A stretch of 64,000 nt of DNA, taken from positions 55,489,236 through 55,553,235 of the forward strand of contig OX578137.1 in assembly GCA_951213105.1 (NCBI GenBank), written 5' to 3'. A program made the translations under genes and the position numbers. Positions within the stretch are counted from its first letter, which is position 1. Each line of letters begins with the position of its first letter. Source of the DNA: Amaurobius ferox (lineage: Eukaryota; Arthropoda; Arachnida; Araneae; Amaurobiidae). Positions 52,106-63,579 of this stretch are shown one piece after another. The notes under the pieces are model-generated. The model was not told where the DNA came from. It worked only from the letters and a program-made list of their open reading frames with translations, and did not search any database.

Positions 52106-52932
52106 AGTGAGTCTGTGAAGACGATATCTCCCGAACAAATAGAGCGATTCGAATGAAATTTGGTACAAAAATCACAATCCGTGAATACTGAAAGCCTATT
52201 GTTTTTAAACGTAATCGAATGTTAAGAACCTCTTAAATTTTTGAGTGAAAGTTTGAAAAAATCCTCAAAGTCCAATTAGTCGTCTTTTTCATTGATTTAG
52301 CGTCAGTTTTATCAATTTGGCGAGATTTTATTAATTTGGCAACAAATAAAAATGTGATATCGGCGGAAGTTGGCGACATTCCGCCAAATTCGTCACCAAA
52401 ATCTCGCCAAGCGTTATGGACGGAGAAATAAGTTATTCATACAGCAGATAAATGACTATTGGCTTTCAAATAAAAAAGCATTACTCAAAGTATCTTTTTC
52501 TTGAATGGAACGATCTAGATACACTAGAATGATGTCCCCAAATTTATCGCATGGTATTACATATGAAAAGTGAACATGTTTCTCAACAGGAAATATTTTT
52601 TTTATTTTATATAACTTCTTGATAATTTTTTTTTAAATGTACAGTATCTCGAGAACGGTTTACGTTAGCGTTCTAAAATGTATGTCAATAGTCTTCTAAT
52701 GAAAAATTACATAAGAAATGTCTATTTGCGTAACTTTATTAGCGGTTTTAATTTTTTAACGATTTTTTCAAAATTTTACGCGAAAAATTAAGGGGGGGGG
52801 GGGGGGTTCTGAACATTCGATTGCGTATAAAAACAATAGACTTCCAGTGTTTACGGATTGTGATTTTTGTACCAAATTTGGTTCGAATCGGTCCATTTGT
52901 TCGTCAGTTATCGTCTCCACAGACTCACTGAC

Positions 52933-52967
<35 letters not shown>

Positions 52968-53558
52968 TCACACACACACACACACAGACATCACTTCAAA
53001 AATGTGTGATTCGTAATCAGGGATACTTGAAACGTGCTCTCCCGTCGAAAACTCGAATTCGAATTTTCGAACCCGTCACAATACTTTCCTTATACATTAT
53101 ATATATAATGAAAGTAATATACTAACTTTGAGAAAGATGTTCAGTTTTCATGTGTAACATCCTGTGATAAATTGGGTGACATCATTCTCGTGGATCTAGC
53201 TCGTTCCATTCATGAAAAAATATACTTTGAGTATTACTTTTGCATTTGAACGCCAATAGTTATTTGTCTGCTATAAGAATAACTTATGTCTCCGTCCATA
53301 ACGCTTGGCGAGATTTTGGCTCCATACTTGGCAGAGTGTCGCCAACTTGGCGACTTTTTTAAATGTGGCCAAATTAACGAAAGTCTTGTTAAATGGATAA
53401 AAATGGCACTAAATCAATGAAAATGACTTCTAATTGACGAAAATTCAATATCTGGGAAAGAATATAAATATCTACTATAAGAAAAACCTATTTTTTTATT
53501 GTAAAATTAGTAAATTCATTGCATTATATAAGGAAAGTCAGGTGTTGCCCACATCAGA
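51944..53558. mobile_element. GT-hairpin element copy E, split by an inverted second copy
   Basis: A plus-strand 5' part (51944-about 52270, GT run about 52076-52103) is followed by a minus-strand copy (about 52271-53110, CA run about 52937-52982). A plus-strand 3' part then runs from about 53128 to 53558, ending ACATCAGA. The inverted copy therefore lies inside another copy, with loss of about 190 bases of the host copy. The whole sits within the 293-bp satellite. A poly-G run at about 52793-52806 is an extra oddity. Confidence 0.8.
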
Positions 53559-53559
53559 T

Positions 53560-54590
53560 TTTTCTTTTTGTAAAATAGATTTTATTTGTGATGTGAAGAT
53601 ATTTGTCTTTTTGAAAACAAATAGAACAAACAGACTATTTATGAAATGCGAAAAACTATATTTTAAGATGAAATGTATTTGGGTCGAGTGAAATTATCAA
53701 ATTCTAAAGTATATATTTTTTTGTAAAATAGATGTTGTTTGTGATGTGAAGATACGCATACAAGGTGTGTTATCGTAATTGACCTTGTTGTCTGAGTTTC
53801 AGCAATTAGTTCTAAACACATACATCAAATTCGAAAGTTTGTTAAAATAAAACGTGTCAAATTTTACAGTATAATAGCTTTGTAAAATCTATTTGTACTT
53901 TTCAAAACAAATAGAACAAACGGATTATTTATGAAATGCGAAAAATCATATTTTAAGATGAAAGGTATTTGTGTCGGGTGAAGTTATTAAATTTTACGGT
54001 ATAATATTTTTTGTAAAATAGATTTTCTTTGTGATGTGAAGATACGTATACAGGGTGTTTCATCATAATTGACCTTGCTCTCTGAGTTTGAGCAATTACC
54101 TCTAGACACATACTTCAAATTTGATAGTTTGTTAAAATAAAACGTGTCAAATTGTACAGAATAATAGCTTTGTAAAATATATTTTCCTTTTCAAAGCAAA
54201 TAGAACAAATGGACTATTTATGAAATGCTGAAAATCATATTTTAAGATAGAATGTATTTGGGTCGGGTGAAATTATCAAATTCTACAGCATATTTTTTTT
54301 TTGTAAAATAGATTTTTTTTGTGATGTGAAGATTCGCATACAGGGTTGACCTTGCTTTCTGAGTTTCAGCAATTAGTTCTAAGAACATACATCAAATTCG
54401 AAAGTTTGTCAAAATAAAATGTATCAAATTATACACTATAATATTTTTGTAAAATATATTTTGTCTGCTTTGTAAAGATACGTATGCAGGGTGTTTCGTC
54501 ATAATTGACCTTGCTTTCTGAGTTTCAGTAATTGGTTCTAAACACATACATCAAATTTGAAAGCTTGTTAAAATAAAATATGAAGTTCTA
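53560..54590 (+). repeat. ~293-bp tandem satellite, right part
   Basis: The array resumes after the hairpin elements with units at about 53757, 54050, 54340 and a shortened one at 54486. All share GGGTGTTTCATCATAATTGACC or its variants and the GACTATTTATGAAATG block. Confidence 0.88.
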
Positions 54591-56369
54591 TCATACTTTT
54601 TGGAAAGTGGTAAATTCATGAAAATAAAGGATTTTTATTTTTATAAGGACCCTTGAACAAAAAATGTTCAATTAAAAATATTGGGCTTCACAGTAACTAG
54701 TCCAAGGAGAAAACCCTACTGCAATTATCTGCAATATTCCTTGAGTGATTACTCAAAAAAAAAATTCGACAATTTTCCCCTTACAAATCAGGGGTCGGCT
54801 GCATATAAAATTTTGCAAACACCTTTTATGCAAAGTCTAGTTTCAGTTTAAAGGCAAACCTTGCAGAAAGAGTCATAGTCGAAGGAAAACCCAATTTCAA
54901 TTGTAACATATTTTGCTAACAGTTTACATTAATTCTATTGTATGCACCTTTATAAAACATTGCAGATGATTGTGCAGATGATTGCAGTGCAATGTTTTCT
55001 AATTGAAACATTTCTTTTTTATCAAAGGACCTTATATCAAAGGACTATATATCTATACACTTAATTTTTATGAAAATTTCAGTCACCGAAAAAAATTATA
55101 TGAAAGATTCCAATCAATGAAACATGCAATGATATATTTCAATCAATGATGCATGCATTGCTTCACCAATTTGACTCTAAAATATGTTTTAATAGAATTT
55201 TTTGATATTTCTTTTGTTAAATAATTCAGAATACATAAATTTTAATTAATAAAGACTTACTTACATATGTTTTTTTTATTTTTTGAAGCTTTGGGGATGA
55301 CCTCCCCCCTCCTACCGCCCTTAACTTCAAAATATGTGTAACTTTTTAAAGGTTATAAAATCTGAAAAGAAATCAGCTATAAACCTGCTTCCGACAAAGT
55401 GTTACAAACCAGTAAAAAACGTATATTGAAATGTTTCCAAGTTAAAAGCAGTTAACAAACAAGGAAAGACAAAATTTTAACACCCGTTATTCAACAGATA
55501 TTTATAGAGAATTAACTGAAGAAAATAAGTAGCTTAAATAGGTGCAATTTATTTTTATAATTAGTATACTTTTATCAAATAACCGCCTTGAGACAATTCG
55601 AGGATTGATGTCTGCATTTAATCCCATTGTGCAAAGGTTTATTAGATACTTTATCCTAGTACCAATATGTTTCAGTGAAAAACATACATTCAACAATGAA
55701 AATAAGTTCAATTTTGTGAAAAGAATAAAGCCCACAGTATATCAAAACAAATTTATTCCCTGGAGTTTTACAGTCAATATATATGTTCTACAAAACAGAT
55801 ACAATCTAAAATGAAAAAACGAATAAAAACTTTGACTTATACGTGCGTAGTTTGGTTTCTCCATTCTCTATATTTTAGCATCATTTTTATCTCTGATGAA
55901 GTAGAAGAGTGAATAGAGCAAACGATCATCGTCTATAAAAAGAATTAATTTTGTTATAATAACAAATTTAGCCATTTTAAATAAAAATGCTTAAAATATT
56001 ATTTTAATTATATAATTACTTATAAATATATAATTAAGAAATCCAGCGTATTTAACAGATAAATTAGCAAATTCAGTTTTGTAAAAAACAATGACAAAAA
56101 TTTGAGCGTTTTCATTACTAAATCTTTCAGAAAATCAGCAGGCTAATTGTTGTTACCACTTAAAATAAGCATACTAAATTTCATGTAATTAACATGATTA
56201 TTTCAAGAGATATCGCGCTCCCTGTAGACTTTTAATATCCCGGGAACGGCTCGCAATAACCACAAAATAATAGTGTTCATTGATTTATTCAAAGTTTACA
56301 AAACACTGAGTCATTTGATGATATTAAATATACGTATTTAGTTTTCATAATTTTTCCCGTTTCAGTTCC
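54591..56369. other. Intergenic, no feature recognised
   Basis: AT-rich sequence with short motif-free frames, including 55542-55814. Confidence 0.35.
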
Positions 56370-56795
56370 AAAGCAGCCAATTTCCCAACAATGGCTATAT
56401 TATCATTCTGTAAGTTATATTATTCGCTTCTAAATAAAAATAATTAAACATAAAATGGTTAGTTTTGCAACAAATTTTAACACAATTATGCTTTTCATAA
56501 TGTTATCCATTTTATACTAAAAACAATCATTATCTCAACAACGACTCTGATACAGCTTTATAAGTTATATCATTCACTTTTAAATTAAAAAATTAAATAT
56601 AAAATGGTTATTTTTACAGCAAATTTTAATACAATTATGTTTTTACTATTTTTCACAATTTTAGATTAAAAGCATGTAATATCACAACAGCGTCTATAAT
56701 GTTAGTCTATGTTATTCGCTTATAAATAAAAAAAAAATAAATAAAATATGGTTATTTTTGCAACAAATTTTAACGCAATTATATTTTTTTTAATT
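56370..56795 (+). repeat. ~146-bp tandem repeat, three units
   Basis: The block GTTATATTATTCGCTTC..AAATAAAA..AAAATGGTTA..GCAACAAATTTTAA recurs at about 56414, 56563 and 56707 (spacing 149 and 144). Confidence 0.82.
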
Positions 56796-56817
56796 TTTTG
56801 ACATACATTCAAAAAAA

Positions 56818-57727
56818 TCTGATGTGGGCAGCACATGACTTTCCTTATATAATTCAATGAATTTACTACTTTTACAACAAAAAAATAGCTTAATCTTTTA
56901 ATAGATACTTATACTCTTTTCAAGATATTGAATTTTCGTCAATTAGTCGTCATTTTCATCAATTCAGCGTCATTTTTAACCATTTGGCGAGAGTTTCGTT
57001 AATTTGACGACATTTAAAAAGTCGCCAAGTTGGCGACATTCCACCAAATTCGTCGCCAAAATCTCGCCAAGCATTATGGAAGGAGAAATAAGTTATTCTT
57101 ATAGCAAATAAATGACTATTGAGGTTTATATATAAAAGTATTACTCAAAGTATCTTTTCTCATGAATAGAACGAGCTAGATCCACGAAAATGATGTCACC
57201 CAATGTATCGCATGATATTACATATGAAAAGTGAACATGTTTCTCAACAGTTAATATATTTTTTTAATTTATGGGATTTTTTGATAAATTTATTTGAAAA
57301 ATGTGCAATATCTCGAAAACGGTTCGTGCTAGCGTTCCAAAGTTTATGTCAATCGTTTTCTAAGGGAAAATTATATAAGAGTTGTCTATTTGCGTAATTA
57401 TATTAAAGGTTTTGACATTTTGATGATTTTTTCAAAATTTCACTCGAAAATTTAGGGAGTTCTGAACATTCGATTGTGTTTAAAAACAATAGGCTTCCAG
57501 TATTCACGGATTATGATTTTTGTACCAAATTTCAATCGAATTGCTCCATTCATTCGTGAGATATCGTCTCCACAGACTCACTGACACACACACACAGACA
57601 GACATCACCTCAGTGTTTGATTCGTGATCAGGGATGCTTGAAACGTGCTGATCCGTCGAAAACGCTAATTTGAATTTTCGACCCCGTCACAATACTTCCC
57701 TTATACAGTATGTATATAAGGAAAGTA
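56818..57727 (-). mobile_element. GT-hairpin element copy G
   Basis: Full-length copy in reverse: it starts TCTGATGTGGGC at 56818, with CGCCAAGTTGGCG at about 57021, CTCGAAAACGGTTC at about 57313, a short CA run (about 57583-57597) and the terminal hairpin at about 57693-57727. Its GT run is much shorter than in other copies. Confidence 0.82.
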
Positions 57728-58132
57728 AAAATGTTGGATGCAGTGAAAGACTTTCCCTGTAGCCCCTCCAAAAGTCAGTATGTTTCTAACATTTCTTCGT
57801 AAGAATAATTGTCCCAAATATTTATTTGATCAGCTCAATTTACTCGAGAGTTTCAGCATATTCATGTTTAGAAAATTAAATTTCCAATATCTGATGAGTA
57901 GCTCTTGATAAATGCTTTACACGGTGTCAATTCATTAGCTCATTTGATAGTTTTGAGTGATTTTGTTTTGGTAGCATTCTGTATATTTAAGTTATTTTTG
58001 TTGTTATTTTTTGTTGTAACTTTTCAAGTGTAAATCAAGTATACCATTTTGCGTATGTTAACGTTTCATAAATAATAACATTTACTTTTAAATAGAAAAT
58101 CACATACTAAATATTTATTTTCGTAACATTTT
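57728..58132. other. Spacer between two hairpin elements
   Basis: Nothing recognised. Confidence 0.35.
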
Positions 58133-58317
58133 TACTTTCCTTATATGCATAATGTATAAGGAAAGTATTGTGACGGGGTCGAAAATTCGAATTCGAGTTT
58201 TCGACGGGAGAGCGCGTTTCAAGCATCCCTGATCACGAATTAAACATTTTTGAAGTGATGTGTGTGTGTGTGTGTGTGTATGTGAAAGTATGAGAGTGTG
58301 TGTGTGTGTGTGTGAAA

Positions 58318-58364
<47 letters not shown>

Positions 58365-59074
58365 TGTGTGTCAGTGAGCCTGTGGAGACGATAACTGACG
58401 AACGAATGGACCGATTCGAACGAAATTTGGTACAAAAACCACAATCCGTAAACACTGAAAGCCTATTACTTTTATGTGCACTCGAATGTTCAGAACCCCC
58501 CTAAATTTTCGAGTGAAATTTTTCCTTAGAAAACGATTGGCATAAACTTTAGAACGCAAGCATGAACCGTTCTCGAGATATTGCACATTTTTCAAATAAA
58601 TTTATTAAAAAGTCCTATAAATTAAAAAAAATATTAACTGTTGAGAAACATGTTCGCTTTTCATTTGTAATATCATTCGATAAATTTGGTGACATCATTC
58701 TGGTGGATCTAGCTCGTTCCATTCATGAGAAAAGACACTTTGAGTAATACTTTTGTATTTGAACGCCAATAGTCATTTATCTGCTATAAGAATAACTTAT
58801 TTCTCCGTCCATAACGCTTGGCGAAATTTTGGCGACGAATTTCAAAGAATATCGCCAATTTGGCGACTTTTTAAAATGTTGCCAAATTAACGAAAAGCTC
58901 GCCATCTGGATAAAAATGACGCTAAATCTATGAAAATAACAACTGATTGTAGAAAATTCAATATCTTGGAAAGAATATAAGTATCTACTATAAGAAAAAA
59001 ATAACTTTTTTTTACTGTAAAAGTAGTAAATTCATTGCATTATATAAGGAAAGTCATGTGTTGCCCACATCAGA
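58133..59074 (+). mobile_element. GT-hairpin element copy H
   Basis: Block order used as reference for the family. Hairpin TACTTTCCTTATA..TATAAGGAAAGTA (58133-58168), TGTGACGGGGTCGAAAATTCG, long interrupted GT run (58260-58372), CGAACGAATGGA, CTCGAGATATTGCACA, GTGACATCATTCTGGTGG, a field of GGCGA/TCGCC blocks (about 58818-58905), then GCATTATATAAGG and the end CCCACATCAGA. Non-coding throughout. The hairpin end, core microsatellite and repeated subterminal ACTTTCCTTATA recall Helentron-derived DINE-1/HINE elements. Confidence 0.85.
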
Positions 59075-60539
59075 TTTTTATGTATGTAATTATATTTTTA
59101 TTACATTCTTCAAATTTCAGCTTCGAAATACGAGATTTCTTATGCAATCACTCAACTATAGTGATTCAAAATTTTAACAACAATGAAAAGGAATATTATA
59201 AACATCGTATATAAACACAACATTATAAGTGTTTTTGCCCATATATTTAATTACTCTAAACCATTGGGTGTATCGTATGTTTTAGGATCTTATAACGTAT
59301 TTTAAGGAATCGTTTTAAGAAATGTCTATCATTTTAAGAACTTACTATAATAATTTACATACTTTCCCATCAAAAATATTACCAAGGGGCATCCCCAATC
59401 CCTTCTAGCTGCTGCTACTTAATTTTGAGTCCAGGCGGCATTTGTAAGCTCTATTAAACCTACTTTTACCGGAAACATAACACTTAGTCAGATATGGAAT
59501 CAAACTCAGCTTTTATGGTATACGCCAGGAGAGAAATCATTAATGGAAGTATGCGTATACTGTAAGGAATTTCTATAATTCAGAAAACAAGAAACCAAGG
59601 GTGCAAGTGACATTAAAAATTGAGTTAAATACGTAAGGGGATTATAAAAATGCCCCCGTTTTTTGCAGTACATAAATATAAATTATTTCTCATCCCATAC
59701 TATTATATATTGGTAAATCACTTAACCACTTGTTCATATTTGGCTTTTGTTTCAAAGACAGGGGATCAAAGTTGAGTTATACTTCATCACTACATCAAGC
59801 GACAGTGCATCTTTACTTAGACAGCGTGACGATGTGATTCATTCTTACAGTGGTTCCAAGTGGTGCTGTTAACTTAAGTCTTATTCTGTATGGGATAAGT
59901 CTGGTGTTTCTTCATTTTTTCATTTTTATAATGAAAGGTTTCTGGAGAAAGCCAATTAGCTTTTCTCTTTTGTTAAAGAAAAATGATTGATGAAAAGAAT
60001 CCTAATCTCAAAATTTATGGTGAATAACTTTTTCTTTATTAGCATAAAACGTTTTTAGAGATATTTTATCTCTTGTCTCATTACAGTAATTAATTACTTT
60101 TTGATAGATGGTCTTACGTTATTTAGTAATGAAGACTACTCTGACCAAAACATGGCTACAACCCTGAAGGCGAGAACGGCAGTTCTAACTCGTCAGAAGG
60201 ATAAAGGGAACAGAGAATGAGAGAAGTCTAATGAAAGAATCAGCCCAAAATTACCATTCCATTTCCATATCAAACTCAAAGGTTAATACGCGGCTGAGCT
60301 GAAACTTAGGAGTCAGAGAAAACAAAGAAATTAAGAAATGAAATGGAGAAACATTTAACTCTGAGCCAAAAATCTCATAAATCTGGAATAATACAAGAAC
60401 GTAACTATCGCTGTATGTGTAACTGTAATATTATTGTGCTTAAAGAAAATTGTCTGGTAATTTTACTGATGTTTGGAAACTTGGTCTTGAGAGCTTCAGA
60501 TTTCATATTTAAGAATACCCAGTTCCTTTCATAGAGCAG
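59075..60539. other. Intergenic, no feature recognised
   Basis: AT-rich. A minus-strand acceptor-like site near 59945 is followed by a short open frame, but no link to a gene could be supported. Confidence 0.35.
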
Positions 60540-60807
60540 TTGGCGTGGCTTGCTTTAGACTTGCACGGGTCATGATTACTTACAGAGTCACCTGTATCGA
60601 GTGGGAATGACAGATACAGATATCTGCCCTCTTTGCGACCATGGCGTTCCCATGACTGGAGAGCACCTCAACATTTGCCCTGCTGTTCTTGACTGTTTTC
60701 CTTTATGTGTTACTGACAAGGGTTTTAGTGACTATTTTTATCATTCTTCTTTGTATTGGGCTGCTCGTCGACTTATGGCCGAGAGATCGGAGACGGGCAC
60801 AGGATAA
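60540..60807 (+). pseudogene. Non-LTR retrotransposon polyprotein C-terminal fragment
   Basis: Reading with one frameshift near 60558 gives FRL.TGHDYLQSHLYR, then MTDTDICPLC and MTGEHLNICP. This Cys-rich segment after RNase H is a signature of Jockey/CR1-type elements. The fragment ends at a stop near 60807. Both ends are eroded and it is not the same family as 41323-41762. Confidence 0.78.
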
Positions 60808-61719
60808 AAAAAGGATTTCCTTTTTAAACTCAGTTATTGAATTAGATTGTATTAATAGCCTTTTACACTTCATACCAAACCGAACTGAGTTGGAAGAAAC
60901 GCAACTTCTATATCCGAACATATTGTTATTACCGAAAAACCCAAATTCAAGTAATCTAAGTTTGGAAATCTGATGCGTTATTTAGAGTTTGTGGCTTCAC
61001 TCTATCTAGATTTCTTTAAATTCATCCTCTCCTTAATTCACCAGAATGAAGCAAGCAAGAAAGATATTTCTCATCCATACACCTCAAATGATAGTGAGGA
61101 AGTCCATGAACTAAATACAATATATAAGACGAACCAGGGGGCGCTGTTCCAAGCTTGTCATTTGTAATTCTGCTTTGAACGATAGAGGGTGTTCCCATAG
61201 TTTAACTGCAAACGATATTGTGCTTCGAGTAGAGTTTGTGACTCCGATATAAGGACGTCCTCTATTGATCGATCCAAAACCGCGAATAGCAGTATTGGAA
61301 ATGGGACCTAACCTTTAAAGCATCATTGATTTCATAAATATTGTATCGCAATGCTAAATTCTTTAATAAATCTACATTTTTGTAACATGAAACGTGTTGT
61401 CTACCTCACTCGCGTGCAAATTATTTTTAAAGCATTGGTCTTAAAGTCTGTAATTTCCTTAATTTGCATTTTCTGGGAAAGAAAAAAGTATCGAAATATA
61501 TATGCAACAGTGAAAAATGTAATGCCTGTTTTCTTTCACTTACTGTTGATGCTCATTTTTGAGCTCATTTATCTGGATATCAGCTTTCTGCAATTGTATT
61601 CCTTGGCTTCTGGAATCCTCATTTACCTTACACAAACCATAAATAAATATTTAAATAAGAAAAATAACAATTAGATAAATACATTTTCTAACCCAAAATA
61701 TCAGTATATTGATAATTAC
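60808..61719. other. Spacer or intron next to the third Kunitz gene
   Basis: No Kunitz terminal exon matching genes A and B was found. The hydrophobic frame at 61351-61674 (plus) shows no motif and is treated as chance. Confidence 0.35.
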
Positions 61720-61926
61720 ATCTCATTTTGTGACCACAAGCATCTAGACACTCTGCCCATGACTCAAATCTGTTGTCGTTTCCTTTACAACCACCATAAT
61801 CAAATCTGGAGCATTCCACTCCGTCAAAATACCAGCTAGGCATAAGAGCTTCACAGGGGCCTGTTTCTTTAGGAAGATCACATCTGTCAGGAAGGTGAAA
61901 CACTGGAGCAACATAGCTATCACTGT
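61720..61926 (-). CDS. Kunitz-domain exon of a third gene (partial)
   Basis: The exon is 207 nt, symmetric phase 1-1, with acceptor ATTTCATTGCAG and donor GTAATT. About 15 residues precede a complete Kunitz domain with spacing C-8-C-13-C-7-C-12-C-3-C and FDYGGCKGN. P1 is Glu. The 13-residue spacing suggests the second-domain lineage of genes A and B. No signal, partner or terminal exon was identified, so its gene extends beyond what can be read here, or it is a lone exon. Its last base is T, so a following exon starting AA would give an immediate stop. Confidence 0.9.
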
Positions 61927-62689
61927 CTGCAATGAAATTAAACCAAAACATGGTATAGTCTAAAACACTAATCAATGATCTAAAATAAATATCCATACTA
62001 CCTAATAGGAGGCACATTCGGACAGAGGCATTATTGTTTATTATATTGTTGATAAATAGTTGGGAAAAATTCTAATGCATGGCAGTGGTATGTTCATTGT
62101 TTTGTTCTCAGTTGATTATGTCTAACTCAAATGGTAAATGCTATACAATAAAATAAAATTGTTTTGCTTACTTTGCAAGTAAACATTTTCATTATCAGTG
62201 TAAACATATATTACCTAAAGGAATTCGGTTATAATTAAAGTTTTTTGGTGTATCCTCTATAACCAAGCTACAATGCAGACTAAAATTTTGAGGTTTGCTA
62301 ATTTGCGTTTCCTATTGACTAACTGTTTTATTTCAAAATGACGCATGGGGTATGAATTGCGTAAGTATTAAGCGACGCTTAATTCTCTCACAGAGCGACA
62401 CCTTTCTTAGGCCTTTAAGCGACGCTTAAGAGCCAAAGAAAAATAGAGACTCAGAACGAGCTAGGATATTTACGGCGCCCAGAACAAAAACTGTTTCTTC
62501 CAAAACTGTATTGAAAATACAAAGTATTTTATTGTTATTATGACAGTTATATGTATAAGGTTATACGTATATGTAGTTATACGCATCATGTGCAAATACT
62601 TATAGTGTACTAAATGACATTTTTATTCAAACTATTCTGTTAAAATATTTAATTTAATGCTCCTAAAAAGAAGTTTAAGAATCTCGGTT
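61927..62689. other. Upstream intron of the third Kunitz gene
   Basis: Holds two near-palindromes TTAAGCGACGCTTAA at 62368-62382 and 62415-62429. No exon accepted. Confidence 0.4.
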
Positions 62690-63430
62690 CTCGCTATACA
62701 AAATTATCTTCACCGGCAGATCTGAAGAATAAAACATCCAGGCCCTTTTGTAAGCAAATTTACAAAAAATATGGATCAATATATGCAAAAAAAAGCGTTA
62801 AGCTTGTATGGGACCCGTACTACTCATATACGCGAATATTAGAAGATATAACCTGCATTAGTAGATTACATGTATAAATTGAAAAAATCAATAAACTCGT
62901 AGTCTTTAAACCTGAAGGCAATAATTGATTCCAATATATTCCAAATTAAAAGTGCTAAAATTATATGGGAAGATATACCCATATTAATAATATCGTAGAT
63001 TAGAATATATGTCCGAGTGTTAGTAGAAGATTACCCGCATTGCAATATGCGTCTCAAAAATCTTTGTCAAAATAAAACAGATGACGTAATAATTTGAAAA
63101 TATCAATAATCCCCGTAATCTTAACACCAGAAAGCTGTAATTGATTCCAATATATTCCAATGTATATCAAAATATATGCCAATACACCTGTACTTCTTAT
63201 GTTGTCGTAGATTAGAAGATACACCCGTGCATTTACTCGTTCAAAGTACAATAGGACAGCGTAGAAGATTACTCGTACAACTTACAATGAGTTTTAACAA
63301 TTTTTGCCGCAATGAAAATATGCATAATAACTAGAAAATATCAATAATCTCTGAATAAATAATCCCCGAAGATATCAATAATAATAAAGTTGGAACCTGA
63401 AGACCGTAATTGATATTATCCAGTCAAAAA
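62690..63430 (+). repeat. Degenerate tandem repeat, about three units of 210-270 bp
   Basis: The block AATTGATTCCAATATATTCC recurs at about 62926 and 63138, with a changed form near 63410. The flanking theme GTAGATTAGAAGATA..CCCG..AGAAGATTAC is also repeated. Many indels. Confidence 0.65.
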
Positions 63431-63449
63431 TACAATGGCAATGAAATTT

Positions 63450-63475
63450 ATTATATATATATATATATATATTTT
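63450..63475. repeat. (TA)n microsatellite
   Basis: Short TA run at about 63452-63470. Confidence 0.9.
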
Positions 63476-63579
63476 CATTATTCAAATCGGAAAAAATTTA
63501 ATAAAAAATTGTCTGCCACATAAACAGATTGGATTTAAATCCGTTGATAAGCGACACGATACCATTTGCTTCAAATATA

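Noticed and set aside
55542..55814. 90-residue plus-strand frame
   Set aside because: No recognisable motif and no supporting context.
45400..58600. Small open frames with THTHTH or CVCVCV runs
   Set aside because: They translate the GT/CA microsatellite of the hairpin elements.
59900..59945. Acceptor-like site TTTCTCCAG followed by AA, considered as the terminal exon of the third Kunitz gene
   Set aside because: Joined to the T left by exon 61720-61926 it gives TAA at once, and the following sequence does not resemble the 26-nt terminal exons.
61351..61674. 107-residue hydrophobic plus-strand frame
   Set aside because: AT-rich codons give Leu/Ile/Phe-rich chance proteins; no motif and no splice or promoter context.
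62155..62220. Possible small exon before a GTAAGC donor upstream of the third Kunitz exon
   Set aside because: The open reading is either phase 0 or lacks an acceptor compatible with the phase-1 gene structure; not hydrophobic enough for a signal peptide.
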